From Kudoa neothunni (lineage: Eukaryota; Cnidaria), in NCBI GenBank assembly GCA_964304625.1, contig OZ199838.1:744001-808000 (forward strand): a DNA stretch of 64,000 bases, in the 5' to 3' direction. A program made the position numbers and the translations under genes. Shown here in pieces: positions 13,501 through 26,129 of this stretch. The notes beneath the pieces are model-generated. The model had not been told where the DNA came from, did no database searches, and saw only the letters and a list, made by a program, of their open reading frames with translations. Within the stretch, counting starts at the first letter, position 1. The number at the start of each line of letters is the position of its first letter.

Positions 13501-14404
13501 TTTTACAATCACATATGCGCATATATCAAGCTTCATTTATACGAAAAAGAAATTCCACGTCTCAATCGTTTTGAATAAAAAAGGTTCGACTGTATATAGA
13601 AGATATATTTAATTATATAAAAATAGTCAGGTGTTTTTTGTATATAATTCAGTAAAACACAGGTCTACCGTCAACCTTTTTAATGAATTTATCAATTAAT
13701 ATTACTAAGTAAAACAATTAGTTATTTCCCTCGTATTTTGAATAAATAATAACTTGATTTATTGTAATAACCTAACATATATTGAGATATTAGTACAAAC
13801 TTTAGGAAAAAATTATTCCATTGTTTATTAGATATTACTACTATAATTATTTATAATGGTTATTCTATATTATCTAAAGATTAGATTAAATACGCCGTAA
13901 ATATTATTCTTAAGCTGTGTTAAGTTACGTTAGTCTCTGATAAAGTATTACTGTCCAATATTAAATTCCTTAACATTACTTGCAAGGGAATTAATCGGAA
14001 ATATTTTAGATTCTTTATCATTTTTAGTACAGAAAAAATACTTTTATTATTGCAGAACTAAGTATATAGCTTATATAGGATAGAATAATGTATCAAACGT
14101 AGAATTTTAAAAGAGTAGGTCTGAAATATTTAAAGGCAGATTCGGTAACAATTTTGTTATATTCTTTTAATAATGTTAAAGTAAATGATATTATTACTTC
14201 AATTCTATATTGTCCTTTCCATTACATAAAAGGATATGTTAATTATCACGTTGATATATTTTTATTAGTGAAAAGATTCTTCAATATCGTCTATTTTCCT
14301 ATCATATAAAATGTTGGTTAAATAAAATTTGTAATTTTCTACGTTCGTAATGGTTCATTTTTATTTAGTATTATAAAAAGACCTTTACAAATTATCACTC
14401 AAAC
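10508..14404. other. Long intergenic stretch with two unassigned coding-like islands
   Basis: No gene could be built. Two patches are less A+T-rich than their surroundings. One is at about 11100-11340, where short plus-strand frames (MSSNVSTTSETNKNLKFFK and a Leu/Ala-rich frame) lie near splice-like AG sites. The other is at about 12560-13040, with an open frame at 12821-13039 containing SQWWAQLLGFGATLSHY. Neither matches a family I recognise. Near 13580-13600, ggttcgactgtata looks like a pogo-type terminal repeat. Confidence 0.35.
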
Positions 14405-15970
14405 ATGAAATTTATTGAAATTATAATATTTCTATATAACTTTTCATTTTTTCTCAAACTCCCACTAATAAGCCAATTAATATTCAAGAATATTTGTGAA
14501 GATACATATAACCTAACCCTGAACGAGTGTTATGACAACCATACTTTGAATAGTTTAGTTTCGCAGCACTCATCAAATTGGATGATTTGGTCTAATTGGG
14601 CTATACTGTTACCTACTCTGATTTCTATACTCTACATCAACTATAATTCAACCAAGTATTCACCTGAAAAATTGATCTGGATCCCATGTTTATCGAGTTT
14701 ACTAACTTCATGCATTGGAATATATCTCTCTCGTTTTCCATCGACTACAATTTACCTATACGTATATTATCTACGCGATATAGTATTATTCCACGTTGTA
14801 AATAATATATAGTTCGCCTTATCATTCATTCCTAGTTTCTTTGGAGGACTAGGTTCATTTAAATCACTGGTTCAAACCTATGTTTCTATCATCACAGACG
14901 AAAAAAACTTGAAAACTAAATTTGTAATGATTGAGGCTATTACAGTGATTGCACTGTGTCTTAGCGCAATTTTGAGTGGTGTTTTTATCACGTACATTGG
15001 CTATCTAATCTCATTTATCCTATTAATAATCGTGGAATTGTCAGTTATTGGACTATCAGTATTTCTTGATAGAGCCATACCAAAGTCTAATAATCCAATT
15101 ATTCGACCTAGTAATATCTATAGAGTTACAATAGATACAATAAAATGTTTTAATACGGGTGCAATTTTAATATTCATTTCTCAAACTGCACTTGGTTTTG
15201 GTATATATTTTGAGGGTGATTATCTATAAAATTATAATTTCAGCTGAGATTCCTCTACAAAAATTATATCTTTTATATTCAATGCATAGCAAATTCAATT
15301 TCTCCTCCATAAGTGGCGGTTTCATTCTCTTTTTCCTCTCACTTCCACGTGGTATTGGTTCTGCTGCCCTAATACCACTGTTTAACAAATACATCCAAAA
15401 TGTGCCTTGTTGGAAATATTGCGCACTGTCCACAATTCTTCAGTTGGCTTTCTATTATCTAGTGGGTTTCGCAAATAATAGGATCTACCTATTTGTTGGT
15501 ATCTAAAATAGTATTAAGTCATGTTATTATTATTTATCTAGCTCCAATTTTGCTTATATTTCAGGATATGATCAGAGCTTCATTCAACACAAGTTACACA
15601 AAATTATTTAAGGGCCAAAATAGAAGTATTCTTGATTATAGTATTATTTCACCATAATTAATCGAATTTATTAGCGATAATTTATCCCTTACAAAATATA
15701 GCCGTAATACTGTTTTCAGCCATCGGGACATTTTTAGCCAATTGTTTCTACAAAAAAACAATTACGTCCTTCTCTGGATTGGTTTATATTGTATTTGGAA
15801 GCATTGCTTTCGTAGCCACAGTATTGGGAACGTAACTACTTGTATATTTAAAGGAAAAATATATAGAATATTTTAGTTTTGGCGTTTACCTTTTGGAGAA
15901 AGATTCAACTCTTGATGCAACCAGAACGTCAATAATACAAGAAAATATAGAGAATTCTGTTGATAAATAA
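14405..15970 (+). CDS. SLC46-like major facilitator transporter
   Basis: Six exons: 14405-14761, 14813-15215, 15244-15498, 15542-15625, 15675-15831 and 15877-15970, giving 449 residues, the normal length for SLC46 transporters. Introns are 28-51 bases. Many hydrophobic helices are visible. Family hallmarks are the first extracellular loop with paired Cys (KNICEDTY...LNECY), the segment SFFGGLGSFKSLVQTYVS, and the following helix with charged residues before it. SLC46 proteins are proton-coupled importers of folates and related solutes at the plasma or lysosomal membrane. The usual GSLSDRxGR loop after helix 2 is not recognisable here, since KYSPEKLIWIP occupies that place. This is a divergent member, so its substrate cannot be inferred. 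The C-terminus is a short hydrophilic tail. Its closest relative in the window is the inverted gene at 41549-43152, which has the same exon structure. Confidence 0.82.
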
Positions 15971-17640
15971 TAATCTATGCTTGAGAAGCGATATTATTTA
16001 AATTTATATCTAATAATCTCTTTTTATATTATATAATTAATATGTTTTCTGGTAACTAACTATTAATTCCAGTATTCTTATAAGTTACATTAGTATATTG
16101 ACAATTCTTTTATAAATGAGGCTTTTAAAAATGTATTTCTAAATTTTATTAGCAAAATATTTAAATTTATTCCCATTGTTTTTATTTAAATACAATATGA
16201 GTGTTTTTGAGCTAAAATATTGCTTCATAGTATTAATTCAAATCAATATAAATTTGTTTTGACATTAGGCACATATATAATTTTTATGTATTAAATAATT
16301 AATTCGTATCTTTATATAAGTCGAATTCGAACTTAACACACTAAAATCATTCGATCTTTCACGGTTACATTGGTTTTATTCAATATTTCCAATACTCTAG
16401 GTTTTTTTCATGTTCTTTGATTTTTTTATTAATAAAAAAATCAAACGTTGTGTTGATATATATATAATTAATTTAGATAATCAGTCTTTTAAATGATAAT
16501 CAGGAAATATTATTGTTTGAATAATAAATCTAATAAGAATATAAAAATTAGGAATTTCGCATAGGTTTGAGTGTAGCAATATTTCTTCTAATTATATCGT
16601 ATTATCTAATATTATTTACTTTTGTCATTTGGTCGTATTTCCGTGTTTATGTTTAAGCGGAACTTTGTTGTGACTATTAATAATTTCAATTACTTATTTT
16701 TAATTGTTGAAATAAATATCAAATTCGAGTCAATGTATGAAAAAAACATTTATAAAATGTGCTTTAATTGTAATTGATAAAAGAAATTATTCTTAAAAAT
16801 GGTCTAAAAATTTGTGGAAAAAGACATTTTTTTGGATTCCATAAGGACTTTTTAAAAAATCCTGCCGCTTACTTTGCGGACAGAAAGGATAATCATTCTA
16901 ATGGATACGATAAATAAAATTAAACCAGTTACTCGTAAAAATGATAATTATAGATTAATTGCACTAAGTTTAATATATTATTTGAGTAGAAAATATTAAA
17001 TGTTTAACATGACAATTTAAAAACGTATTATACCAAGAAGGAGAATATGCTGAGGTTAACAACTCTCGAATAGGGAAATTATTAATATACATCTTCAATA
17101 ATGAATATGAACTATTGAACGATGAATTTTTGTATTATTAATGTCATTTAAATAATATTTTTTTAATATAATTGTTGTTGAGTCTTGGTGGTTTTTGATA
17201 ATTCGAGTTGGTAGAACAGCCCCTTCTAGATATTTTAAATAATATAAACTTTAACGAATTATTAAATTAACAATGAAGATTTTTTTAATATTATTATTAT
17301 TATGTAGATTTATATGGCAATTACCTATAATATATATTTTAGATCTAATTACAGGCTTCAAATTTTTTGTGTATGGTTTATCTAAATTATAATGACAAAT
17401 TAGATTATTTATGAATAATGTGAAATTAGTCCTATACAAATAAATAGAGTTATATATTAGTAGTATTTAGAGAATGCTATTTTTGACGTTTATAAATAAA
17501 GGAGATTGGACACAGTTGTGAGCAAACATCTCTATGATGCAATAACACGAATTAACATTTCATATAATATAACAAAATTATATTTTAATATAATTATCGG
17601 CTCACAAACAATATATATATATATAAGGATTTGGTCGCTA
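15971..17640. other. A+T-rich intergenic region
   Basis: No coding exon or repeat family was recognised. A small palindromic motif, ccgcttactttgcgg, lies near 16864-16878. Confidence 0.4.
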
Positions 17641-17661
17641 TTTACAAACAACCACACACCA

Positions 17662-18505
17662 ATGATTGCACCAAGAAAGACATTCGATAAAATTTTTAAT
17701 GAAGAGAAAAATTCCATCAATCATCTCAGTGAAGGGGACTTTCTTGGAGAGCCTTCTAATTGTAGTAAATGTGGTGGAATCAGATTTTCGATCAATAGAA
17801 AAATTTGCGATGTTTTGCAAAGTATTGCCGGAAAAAAGTTTCTATTTTTGACTATAGGACCATCAAAAATATGAAACTCAAAGTTAATGATTTCATGGAG
17901 TTGGCTTATTGTTGGTTAGTGGGTGTAAAAACTCTTAACTTGATCACTATTACTGGCCACTCTTCTCAAACTATCACTAACTATTCCCACTATCTTAGAC
18001 AAATGATGGCTGATAGTTTTGTATTCAAAGGAATTATAATTGGAGGAGAAAATACAGTCGTAGAAATTGATGAGTCGAAGTTTGGTAAAATAAAACATAA
18101 CAAAGACCATGGTGTTAATGAAGCATGGGTTCTTGGAGGTGCCGAAAGCACATTAGAAAGAAGAATGTTTCTTGTGGAGGTATCTGATATAACTGCTAAG
18201 ACTCTAATGAACAAATAAAAACTTATGTTAAACCAGGCTCAATTATCATCACTAAGTGTTTCAAAAGCCACGCCACACTTCATAATTTCTACGCTCATCA
18301 CACTGTTAACCACAGTATAGAATATGAAAATAGTGTTTTGGGAGCTCATGCCAATACTATTGAGGGCATTTGTGGTGCCAAAAAATACCGAATATCTCCA
18401 AGAAATAGAACATCATCAGTTAATGAGGATGGAGCATTTTGTATGGATGGCATTAATGAATTTCTTGGTGAATTCCAATGGAGAAGAATATATCAATATG
18501 ACTAA
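17662..18505 (+). mobile_element. Merlin (IS1595/ISXO2-type) transposase relic 1
   Basis: The zinc-ribbon start (NCSKCGG, then RCFAKYCRKKVSIFDYRT) is followed by the typical Leu/Trp helix region (ELAYCWLVGVKT). The DDE core follows with the first Asp in EIDESKFGKIKHN, GACTATTGAGG-type coding for NTIEG, and the closing EFLGEFQWRRI. The second catalytic Asp, normally in a I-x-S/T-D-C-W motif, reads ITKCFKS, so that Asp is replaced. Two frame changes interrupt the reading, one near 17800 and one near 18205. The element is inactive but well preserved. Terminal repeats and target duplication were not identified. Merlin elements are cut-and-paste DNA transposons related to bacterial IS1016/IS1595. 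Confidence 0.85.
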
Positions 18506-18709
18506 TAGAGTGGTTTCATACAATCTCTAAAAATCAAACAACTTTTATTAGCCTTTTTGTTGCATTATATATAAAAAATCTTTTTTTACAATAAATATAA
18601 GCACTATTTTATTGAGAATTAGGGGGCCTTGACCAAATTTTGGCCAATTTTTGTATAATTTTTAACCTGCAAGCATATTTCAAAAAAAAAAACATATTAA
18701 TATGATTTG

Positions 18710-19720
18710 TTACAAAGAATCGGTACAATCAAAACAATAAATAATGTTTCTTTTTATCCTATGTTTTGTGTAAACAAATTTGAAACAGTTAGAACATCTC
18801 AACCTGGATTTTTTATCTTTATTCCACCTACCTTCATAGTATAAAGCTGAATATTTAGTAGGGATTACGTTTCCATATCTACAGTCACCCAGAGTTTGAT
18901 TTCGAATCGTCTGGGCTTGCTCTACATATATACACGATACTAGCATGTACCCCGAAACCTTACAAACCTTTTGTGGACTGTAATATGCGTATCTGGTGAA
19001 TAATACTTCAGGCAATTTTCATTAAATAGATTGAAAACTTGGCGACAAAGTTCAAATTTGTCACTTGTTGTATGAAACCGCTAAATTCTATTTGTTTTGT
19101 CGTCAAAACGGATGTTTCTATAAATATAAGTGAACCTAATTCTGAACATCAGTGTGGAGAAGAATAATTGTTTGAATAATGGACCACCATCCCTTATATT
19201 CCTATGGGCAAGCATCTTACCATTCAAACGCCTAGCGGCAATCAATATGCCTGTAAATGCTCATGTTCCATCTTTCGACATTATTGCGTGTTTTTCTAGG
19301 TAAGTTTCTTCATTATATTTGTCGGTGTATTTTACTGTCTCATCAATTGTGGTTTTTGACTTAAACTATTCAATGGAATAATTAATGAACGTTATATTTT
19401 TGACTTCTTCCAAAATGCCTCTGAGTGAAGTTACGATGTTATGTGATTTAGTTTTCGTTTTCATACAAATTCTTTTGGACCTTCCAAGACCAGATGGGGA
19501 ATAAAAAAAACAGATTCATAACTGGGGTCTATTTAAGCGAAATTAACGTCACTTTGAAAATATTCATCAAAGTTAATATCAATAATAACACCATCTGATT
19601 TAGATATTTCATATTCTGAGAAGCTATCATTATCGACAAATATTCAATCGGTTTCTCAATAACATCAATGGTTTGGTCTAATCTCATATTAAGTTATGGA
19701 TATTTCAAAAAAATTATTTA
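18710..19720 (-). mobile_element. piggyBac-type transposase relic, internally deleted
   Basis: Minus-strand frames show the piggyBac order. An acidic N-terminal patch (FSEYEISKSDG) lies near 19590, then AFTGILIAARRLNGK near 19230 and IRFDDKTNR near 19110. These are followed by DKFELCRQVFNLF, then FRGTC and a SKPRRFEIKLWVTVD segment near 18900. Sequence then jumps directly to the C-terminal Cys-rich domain (CSNCFKFVYTKH...YCFDC) at 18720-18790, so roughly 250 residues of the central domain are missing. Several stops are also present. A terminal-repeat-like sequence ending in TTAA lies at about 20099-20126. Confidence 0.8.
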
Positions 19721-20098
19721 ATTATTGTTAACTTAATATCCGAAAGAAAGGTCATATGTGCGGTTATTTCGGATTAATAATCATTAATCCATTGGCGATA
19801 TAATTTAGATAATCGCACCATTTTTTCACAAAATGGAACAGATATTATTAAATATTTCGACTCTTAATGTTATTTTTAATATTTATAAAAGAAAGGTGTA
19901 ACATTAGAAAATAGTCCGCCACATTCAAAATTAACTGTAGTACTATTTTGGAATCTATTCATTAGAATTAATTATATTATAACAACTTTTTATTAGGTTA
20001 TTGTAATAATGGTAATAGAGGTTTTTTTGATACTTTGAAAATTAATAGAATCTGATTTTTGGATACAGAAATAAAATAGGTAATGTGGAGTCTCTTAA

Positions 20099-20126
20099 AT
20101 ACCCCAGTTGGGACCGAAAGAGTTAA
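20099..20126 (-). repeat. piggyBac-like terminal repeat next to TTAA
   Basis: Read on the minus strand this is TTAACTCTTTCGGTCCCAAC followed by TGGGGTA. piggyBac elements insert at TTAA and start with similar sequence. It lies about 380 bases beyond the N-terminus of the piggyBac relic and is the probable outer end of that element. No matching end was found on the other side. Confidence 0.5.
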
Positions 20127-21480
20127 AGGAGAATTTAAAAGTATGCTGTAATCAGATGGATTCAATCCTTACATACTGAATCTAGGCTCTCAAATTTCGT
20201 TATAGCGACCATAAAACATAATTCTAGCAATAAAAATTAATCATCGTAAATTATTATAGAGTTATTCAGATTTTTCTACTTCCATAATATCTCTAAAATG
20301 ATCTCAATTTTTTAATGTGTCCATCACAGTCTTTAAAAGTGTGATATTTAAAAAAAAAAAAAGTTTTATTTTTTGTCACCCCGGGGCTACTCATGAGTCT
20401 TATATTTCTTTATTTTTTGACTCAATTTTTCTGTTATGATATTTCCCCAATCCTATACGAAACTGGCTAGTTCGCGCTAGTCTCGTATAAATGTCATTAA
20501 TAAACATTGTCTGACAAAATGTTAATTAAAGATAAATAATTTATGAGGTAATTTGAATATTAATTCTAGGGATAAACAAATTTAATTCGTTATAAACATT
20601 CTATTTCAACTAAATAAACATTAAAAATATTTTAAACTAATTTCGATTGTATAACTGAAGTTTTTTTTGTTTAATTTCGAAGCTTAAAAAATTAACTAAT
20701 AATATTTATATATATATATATCTTTTGTTAATTCTCCTTACATAAACATGTAAACATACCCTTTATATCATTTTTTAAATTACATCATTGTCATGCGAAA
20801 AATATATTTAAAATTTCTACATTTATTATTAAGTCAATTAATATAGATAACTATAACATTAATAGATATATAATAATTAAAAAACACTAATAGAAATCAC
20901 CGAATATATTATTGAGATTTAAACAAATGCATTATATTGTTACCGTATTTAATATTAGAATTAAATCTCATTATTTTATGCGAGATAAAAAAAAAATTAG
21001 ATATTATCAAAAAATTAAGTTTTAAGAGTTAGTCAATATTCTAGTGGTATATCATAAATATTTAATTTTCAGATAATTACTCTAAAAATTCTTGATGTAT
21101 AAAGTTTTTTTAAATTTCTTAAAATTAAATATCTATTGCGATCAAATCTGTCATTAATTTTATCGGTTAAAATGTAGAATAGTGGCCGTAATCTAAATCA
21201 ACGACCACGACAATAATCAAACCTGTTGTTTATTCTAATTTGTTGTATTTATAATTGTTTCACCATCAGTAGGTTATTTTCGGCACTCTATTTGTGTTCG
21301 ATAATAGTTGTTGTAATATATTCTTTAGATGACTGATAGCCCCTCGGGGTTATTTCCACAGGTCATACCATCTAATCGTTGTAGTAAAGCATACTTTATT
21401 TATCCTAAAATTTGAGTGACAACTATGATTTTTTATTGATCGTCATATTTAATCATTAGCGATTGCCTATTATTAATTCT
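20127..21480. other. A+T-rich intergenic region
   Basis: No coding exon recognised. Contains a (TA)n run near 20708-20721 and a short palindrome, ctagttcgcgctag, near 20469-20482. Confidence 0.4.
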
Positions 21481-22057
21481 ATGTCTATAAGAATAAGAAA
21501 TTCATATTTTCTTCAAGCATTAAATGTTATATTGTAGCAAATGCATAACGTTAACATAAAAAATAATTTATTATATAAAAATATTTTGTGTATTTATACT
21601 CCTGAACTTTTTATGTCATAAAATACATAATATTATATATGTATTATATCTTCAAAGGTTTTCCGAATCTTTTATCTTTTGCAAGTAGATATAAATAAAT
21701 ATTTACCACAATTTATTTGCGCTAGAAAACATTTTCAAAAATGAAATATGTTAATTTATATACAAAACACAGTTGTTCGGCAATCACTTAAATTCAATAA
21801 TGATGATAGGGACGTCAAAGTTCACGCCACAATGAGATATTATTGTATCAGATCTGAAACTACTTCAATTACTCACACAATGGAAAATAAACCTATTATT
21901 GTTTCTGTTTTACTTAATTATTTGGCCTCTAAAAATTATTTATGTGCACATATTTAGATTTTCAAAATTTTTTGGTTTTAAATTTTAATGCGACCCTCGG
22001 TGTTATAGCTATATCAACAACACAATGTGGTCCTAGCCTCTTAAATATAGACCCCTG
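21480..22057 (+). mobile_element. 3' end of a hAT element related to the one at 51405-53549
   Basis: This matches the reverse complement of about 51405-51900, including the C-terminal coding motif (TFSKMKYV, then a stretch ending in GTSKFTP) and the outermost bases, ending in gacccctg at 22057. Only the last quarter of the element is present. The left boundary is blurred by A+T-rich sequence. Confidence 0.7.
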
Positions 22058-22061
22058 ATCT

Positions 22062-22086
22062 ATATATATATATATATATATATATA
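22062..22086. repeat. (TA)n microsatellite
   Basis: A run of TA dinucleotides directly between the hAT end and the palindromic mini-element. Confidence 0.9.
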
Positions 22087-22155
22087 CAGTTAGTGACTGG
22101 TTTTACGCAATTTTTTCATGGTCCCGATGGATTACGTAAAACCGGTCACTAACTG
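22087..22155. mobile_element. 69-base palindromic mini-element with TA target duplication
   Basis: Two 22-base arms (CAGTTAGTGACTGGTTTTAC type) face each other with one mismatch around a 25-base centre. TA precedes the opening CAG and TA follows the closing CTG. This is the form of a very short non-autonomous pogo/Tc1-type element (MITE), with the TA duplication typical of that superfamily. It contains no coding capacity. Confidence 0.7.
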
Positions 22156-22157
22156 TA

Positions 22158-22960
22158 ATATTTTCGTTTTTATTTTGATAAGCATCGTTTCTTATATTTC
22201 GAACGTTTTATCATGTCACAATGGGTTAATTGTAATTTTAGATCATTGATCGAAAATAGAAATAAAACAATGTATTAATTCTTTAAATTTGAAAAGTAAT
22301 TTCTAATAATTATTGGTATACAATGAGAACTACTGTATTTTTATCATTAAGATAAAAAAATGTGATACTTTTCAAATAAATATAATACTCTATATTATTC
22401 TTATATTTATTTTTATATAATATGAAGCTAAAGATCGTTATTTAGTGTATATATGATAAATTAATTAATATTATTATTTAAATCAAATCAAACTATTAAC
22501 AATTCGTTTACTTACACTATTAAATATTTTAGAAATGAAATTCTTATTTAAAAAATTTATATAAAAATGTAAATTATTACAATTAATGCTACGAATTCAT
22601 CAACAATTATTCAAAATTAATTTATAAATTTAATTTTATTCCTTATAATTCTATTGTATAATTTGTATATAATAAATTTTCGAAATCATTAATAGATAGC
22701 ATTTGTAGTTTTCTTCATAAATCTATCATTTTTATCCCTTTGAATTGAAACTAAATAATTGGTTTAAATTTACTTTATCTGTACTTATTAAATATTTAAA
22801 AAATTTATTTTAAATTTCATTAAGTATTTATGGTAGATTATGATTTTCAGAGAGTAACAAAGAAGATAAAACAAACATATCTCGTTATTTTAGTTGGGAG
22901 ATAATACATTTGTATAAAAGGAGAAAATACTGAATTTATTTTCTTGTTGGTGAAATTGCT
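22158..22960. other. A+T-rich intergenic region
   Basis: Nothing recognisable. It lies directly upstream of the gene starting at 22961 and so should hold its promoter, but no motif stands out. Confidence 0.4.
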
Positions 22961-24020
22961 ATGGCTTCAGTCTTATTCGTAACCAAAATGATTATATACT
23001 TAGGTTGCCACTTTTAATAATTATGATTTTAATATTTTTATTCAGGTTTTTTTGTTTTAAATATAAATCAATTGATACAAAATCAACGGGTATATTTCTA
23101 AACTATTATTAAACTTATTTTCAATCATAGAATGATGTAAAAAATCTAAGAAATCTAGGAAATAATGTTCGAAATAAAACGTTACAAAATATTCTGCATT
23201 ATATGGATGGACGAAAAACGGTAAATCATAAAATGAATGAAAATTCTGATGTATTTTTTGTGTGTTTAAGAGTAAAACAAATATAAAAAAACTTGTTAAT
23301 GAGGCAAGAAAAATTCTCTCCAAATTATACATCAATGGAAATCTTTGTGGCGAAAGAATTATCTGTAACCGTGGTCAAGGTTATACAGAAAATGGGGTTA
23401 AAATTTAATATTGGATTTTTAGCATTGTTTATTCGGGAGATTGATTGTTTGTCTTGCTTGGTAGTTGTCATTTTGAATCCATTTAAGAATAATTATTTTA
23501 ATAGGTGGTATTAAAAATTAGAAATAAAGGTAACAACAAGAACCTGGCTTATATTTTGTCAAAAATATTTGCCAAAAAATATCGGTTTAACGTAAATATA
23601 ATAAATTAACAAAAATTATACATTTTTTAAGTCCAATCAATCTCTATCTCATGAGGAATTACAGAGAAAGAACGAAAATTATTGCATTCATCTACAAATC
23701 TGCCCCGCTAGATTAGCTACTTCGATTTTCGTCCTGGATTTAGTGAGTAGAAGACGATTTCCATATAGAGTAAAAACAATTGATTTTATATGTATTGTAC
23801 GAAAATAATAATCTAGAATTTTATTGGATATTTATGTGATAGAGAAAATATTTGCTTCAACAATAATACAGAAAAGACATCCGATAATATTTCCAACATT
23901 ACAAAAACCGATAATGATACAGCCAACCATTCTATCTTCAAATATAATACAACCCTAACCCCAGGAGTTTCCATAAATATTTCAAAAGTGACTCTAATTG
24001 TTAACAATTACAATAACTAG
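22961..24020 (+). CDS. Small secreted Cys-containing protein, possibly EGF-like
   Basis: Supported exons are 22961-23003, 23046-23089, 23131-23220, 23271-23396 and 23423-23460, with a last exon at 23817-24020. The first two give a signal peptide (MASVLFVTKMIIYLGFFVL). The exon at 23271 ends in a Cys-rich stretch (NLCGERIICNRGQGYTENG) and the next adds HCLFGRLIVC, a spacing that recalls EGF-like modules. The final exon carries GYLCDRENIC, then an Asn/Thr/Ser-rich tail with several NxT/NxS sites. Phases agree through the fifth exon. One or two exons between 23461 and 23816 (a Cys-containing frame near 23665-23710) remain unresolved. No homologue is recognised. A secreted or surface glycoprotein is the most I would infer. 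Confidence 0.5.
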
Positions 24021-26120
24021 AATTTAATCCGATTTTTTTATTTGGCACAATCGCATATGTTTATGAGGCATTTTAATCACTAATAACCCAATACAAATTG
24101 TTCAATAAAATAAGAAATTATAAACATCTAAATATTCTATGTTACCAACCAAAATAAAATAATTATTGTATTTTAACGGCGATTATATATTAATAGGAAA
24201 TAAATGAAGATTTCATGCAAATGAGTGATGAATTAAACAAACAGATAAATTTTATTTTAAACGAAATTATACGTTATATGGATACTCAAAAAAATAAAGT
24301 TAGAATATATTGTAATTATGAGTTTCAGCTATAAATTTTATTTTATAGTTCAATTTACTCCAATTTGATAAGACTCAATTAGAGCTCACAATGAACAGAA
24401 TATTCACTTCTAAGTTACTTTGTGGCAGACTTGTAGAATGTCATAAAAAATCATGTAAACTCTCATCTACTATTAAATAATAATATTTAGTGATAAGACT
24501 GAATAACCCAAAGTATTGTATTCCTTGTCTGGTAATTTTTGTTAAACTTTATGAAATTATATCGGCATAGTTACTATCACAAAAAAGCACTTTTAAGAAT
24601 TTAAAAGTCAATAATAAATATATAGAAGTAATGTATTATACATTAATTTTCCATAATAAAAATATAGAGGAATAAACCTATTTATACTGTTCGAGACGAT
24701 AACTACGAAAAATTTGTTCTTTTCTACCAGTTAAATTTGTGTCTTGGATCCAGCTACTGTGCTAAAAAAGATTACATACATATCTATGTGGATATATTAG
24801 ATAATTATAGTTTTTAATGCACTATGAACCTAAGTCATTAAAATTGCTATATTTTAATATTTGGCATCTTTTCGAAGGCATCCAAAAATTTGAAATAAAC
24901 AAATTTATAATTTTATTAATCACATATATTATTAAGTTTTTCGATCAAACGCGGCAATTTGCAATCAAACACATTCGTTTAATAACCCCCAAAAATTAAG
25001 CTTTAACATTCATGACCCACAAATTACTATCATCATTGTGATTTATTCTAATATTACGTCTTATCGAGAAAAACCTTTCGTTATAGATTAGCGTCTCTCG
25101 ATTGAATCTATCACAGTGCGATTATGCATAAATATAATTTCACCGCATTTATAGTTCGGTCTAGCAGAGGAGGTTAAATTAACCGTTTGAAAGGTTGGAG
25201 ATACATTTACGGGCGTGAAATCTCCGTAGAGATAAAATTTCTTATTGATAGGGTATGGGATGGTGGTCGCAGTGAAGCTAGTATGTTTAGTTGGTTTAAA
25301 TCCCACACTACCGCAGATAGATAAGTGCTGAGTGGTAGATGTTACTCATCCTTTTGTGCATACAGCGTTAATGGGGGTGGTTTGATCAACCATAACTCCA
25401 CAACAGTGTTTACCACCTGTGAGGCGCGACAAAATTTTTGGTGGGACATGGAAATGTAAGAACGTTTAATGAAACGCGAAACATCCTGATTATTGGAGTT
25501 ACACGGTTAATAGTGGGATAATTGGGAAGTCTGGCCAACTTTTAAGTTAATATCATAATTTTTGATATATCATTTTTATAAATGACAATTAATATCATCG
25601 AAACTACAAAAAAGCAATGACTAAGTATTAAGTATATGTAAATTAATAATAAAATTTAAAGTACCCTTCACCCAAATAGAATCCATATGATTTGATCTCA
25701 ATCTTGTCTCTTTGAGAATGATATATCCCCATTTTGATTTAATCTAATATAGTATCGATTAATTTCGATATTAAATATTTATTTTCAGTTTATAAGTCAG
25801 TTGTACATGAATGTCTTTCTTAATGAAGATAGAAATATCTCGAGTTTTACGTTATGCAATTTTTGACAGAATAAAGAATTAAACATGTTAATTACTAAGG
25901 TTCAACGACGAATTAAATTAGATCTTGTCGAACACATTTTAATTCTATTTAGAAAAGAAATATATATATATATATTGACTTCAATTTTTGGCGTGATAAG
26001 TAGCTTATTAAAAGTTATGAACAGATAAAGTTAAAAAATTAATATTTTTGAAAAAGATGGGCTCGATAAAAAAAAGATTAGGACACCCTGTACCACAACC
26101 TAATAATTTTCGCCAGGATT
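24021..26120. other. Intergenic region with an unassigned G+C-richer island
   Basis: The region is mostly simple A+T-rich sequence. Between about 25085 and 25560 base composition rises. The minus strand is open at 25088-25306 (FTATTIPYPINKKFYLYGDF) and coding-like sequence continues upstream through stops. I could not assign a family. It may be part of an old mobile element. A (TA)n run lies near 25962-25976. Confidence 0.35.
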
Positions 26121-26129
26121 TATACCTTA

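Noticed and set aside
25088-25560. G+C-richer island considered as a retroelement or protease fragment
   Set aside because: No reverse transcriptase, integrase, protease or capsid motif could be recognised, so it is left unassigned.
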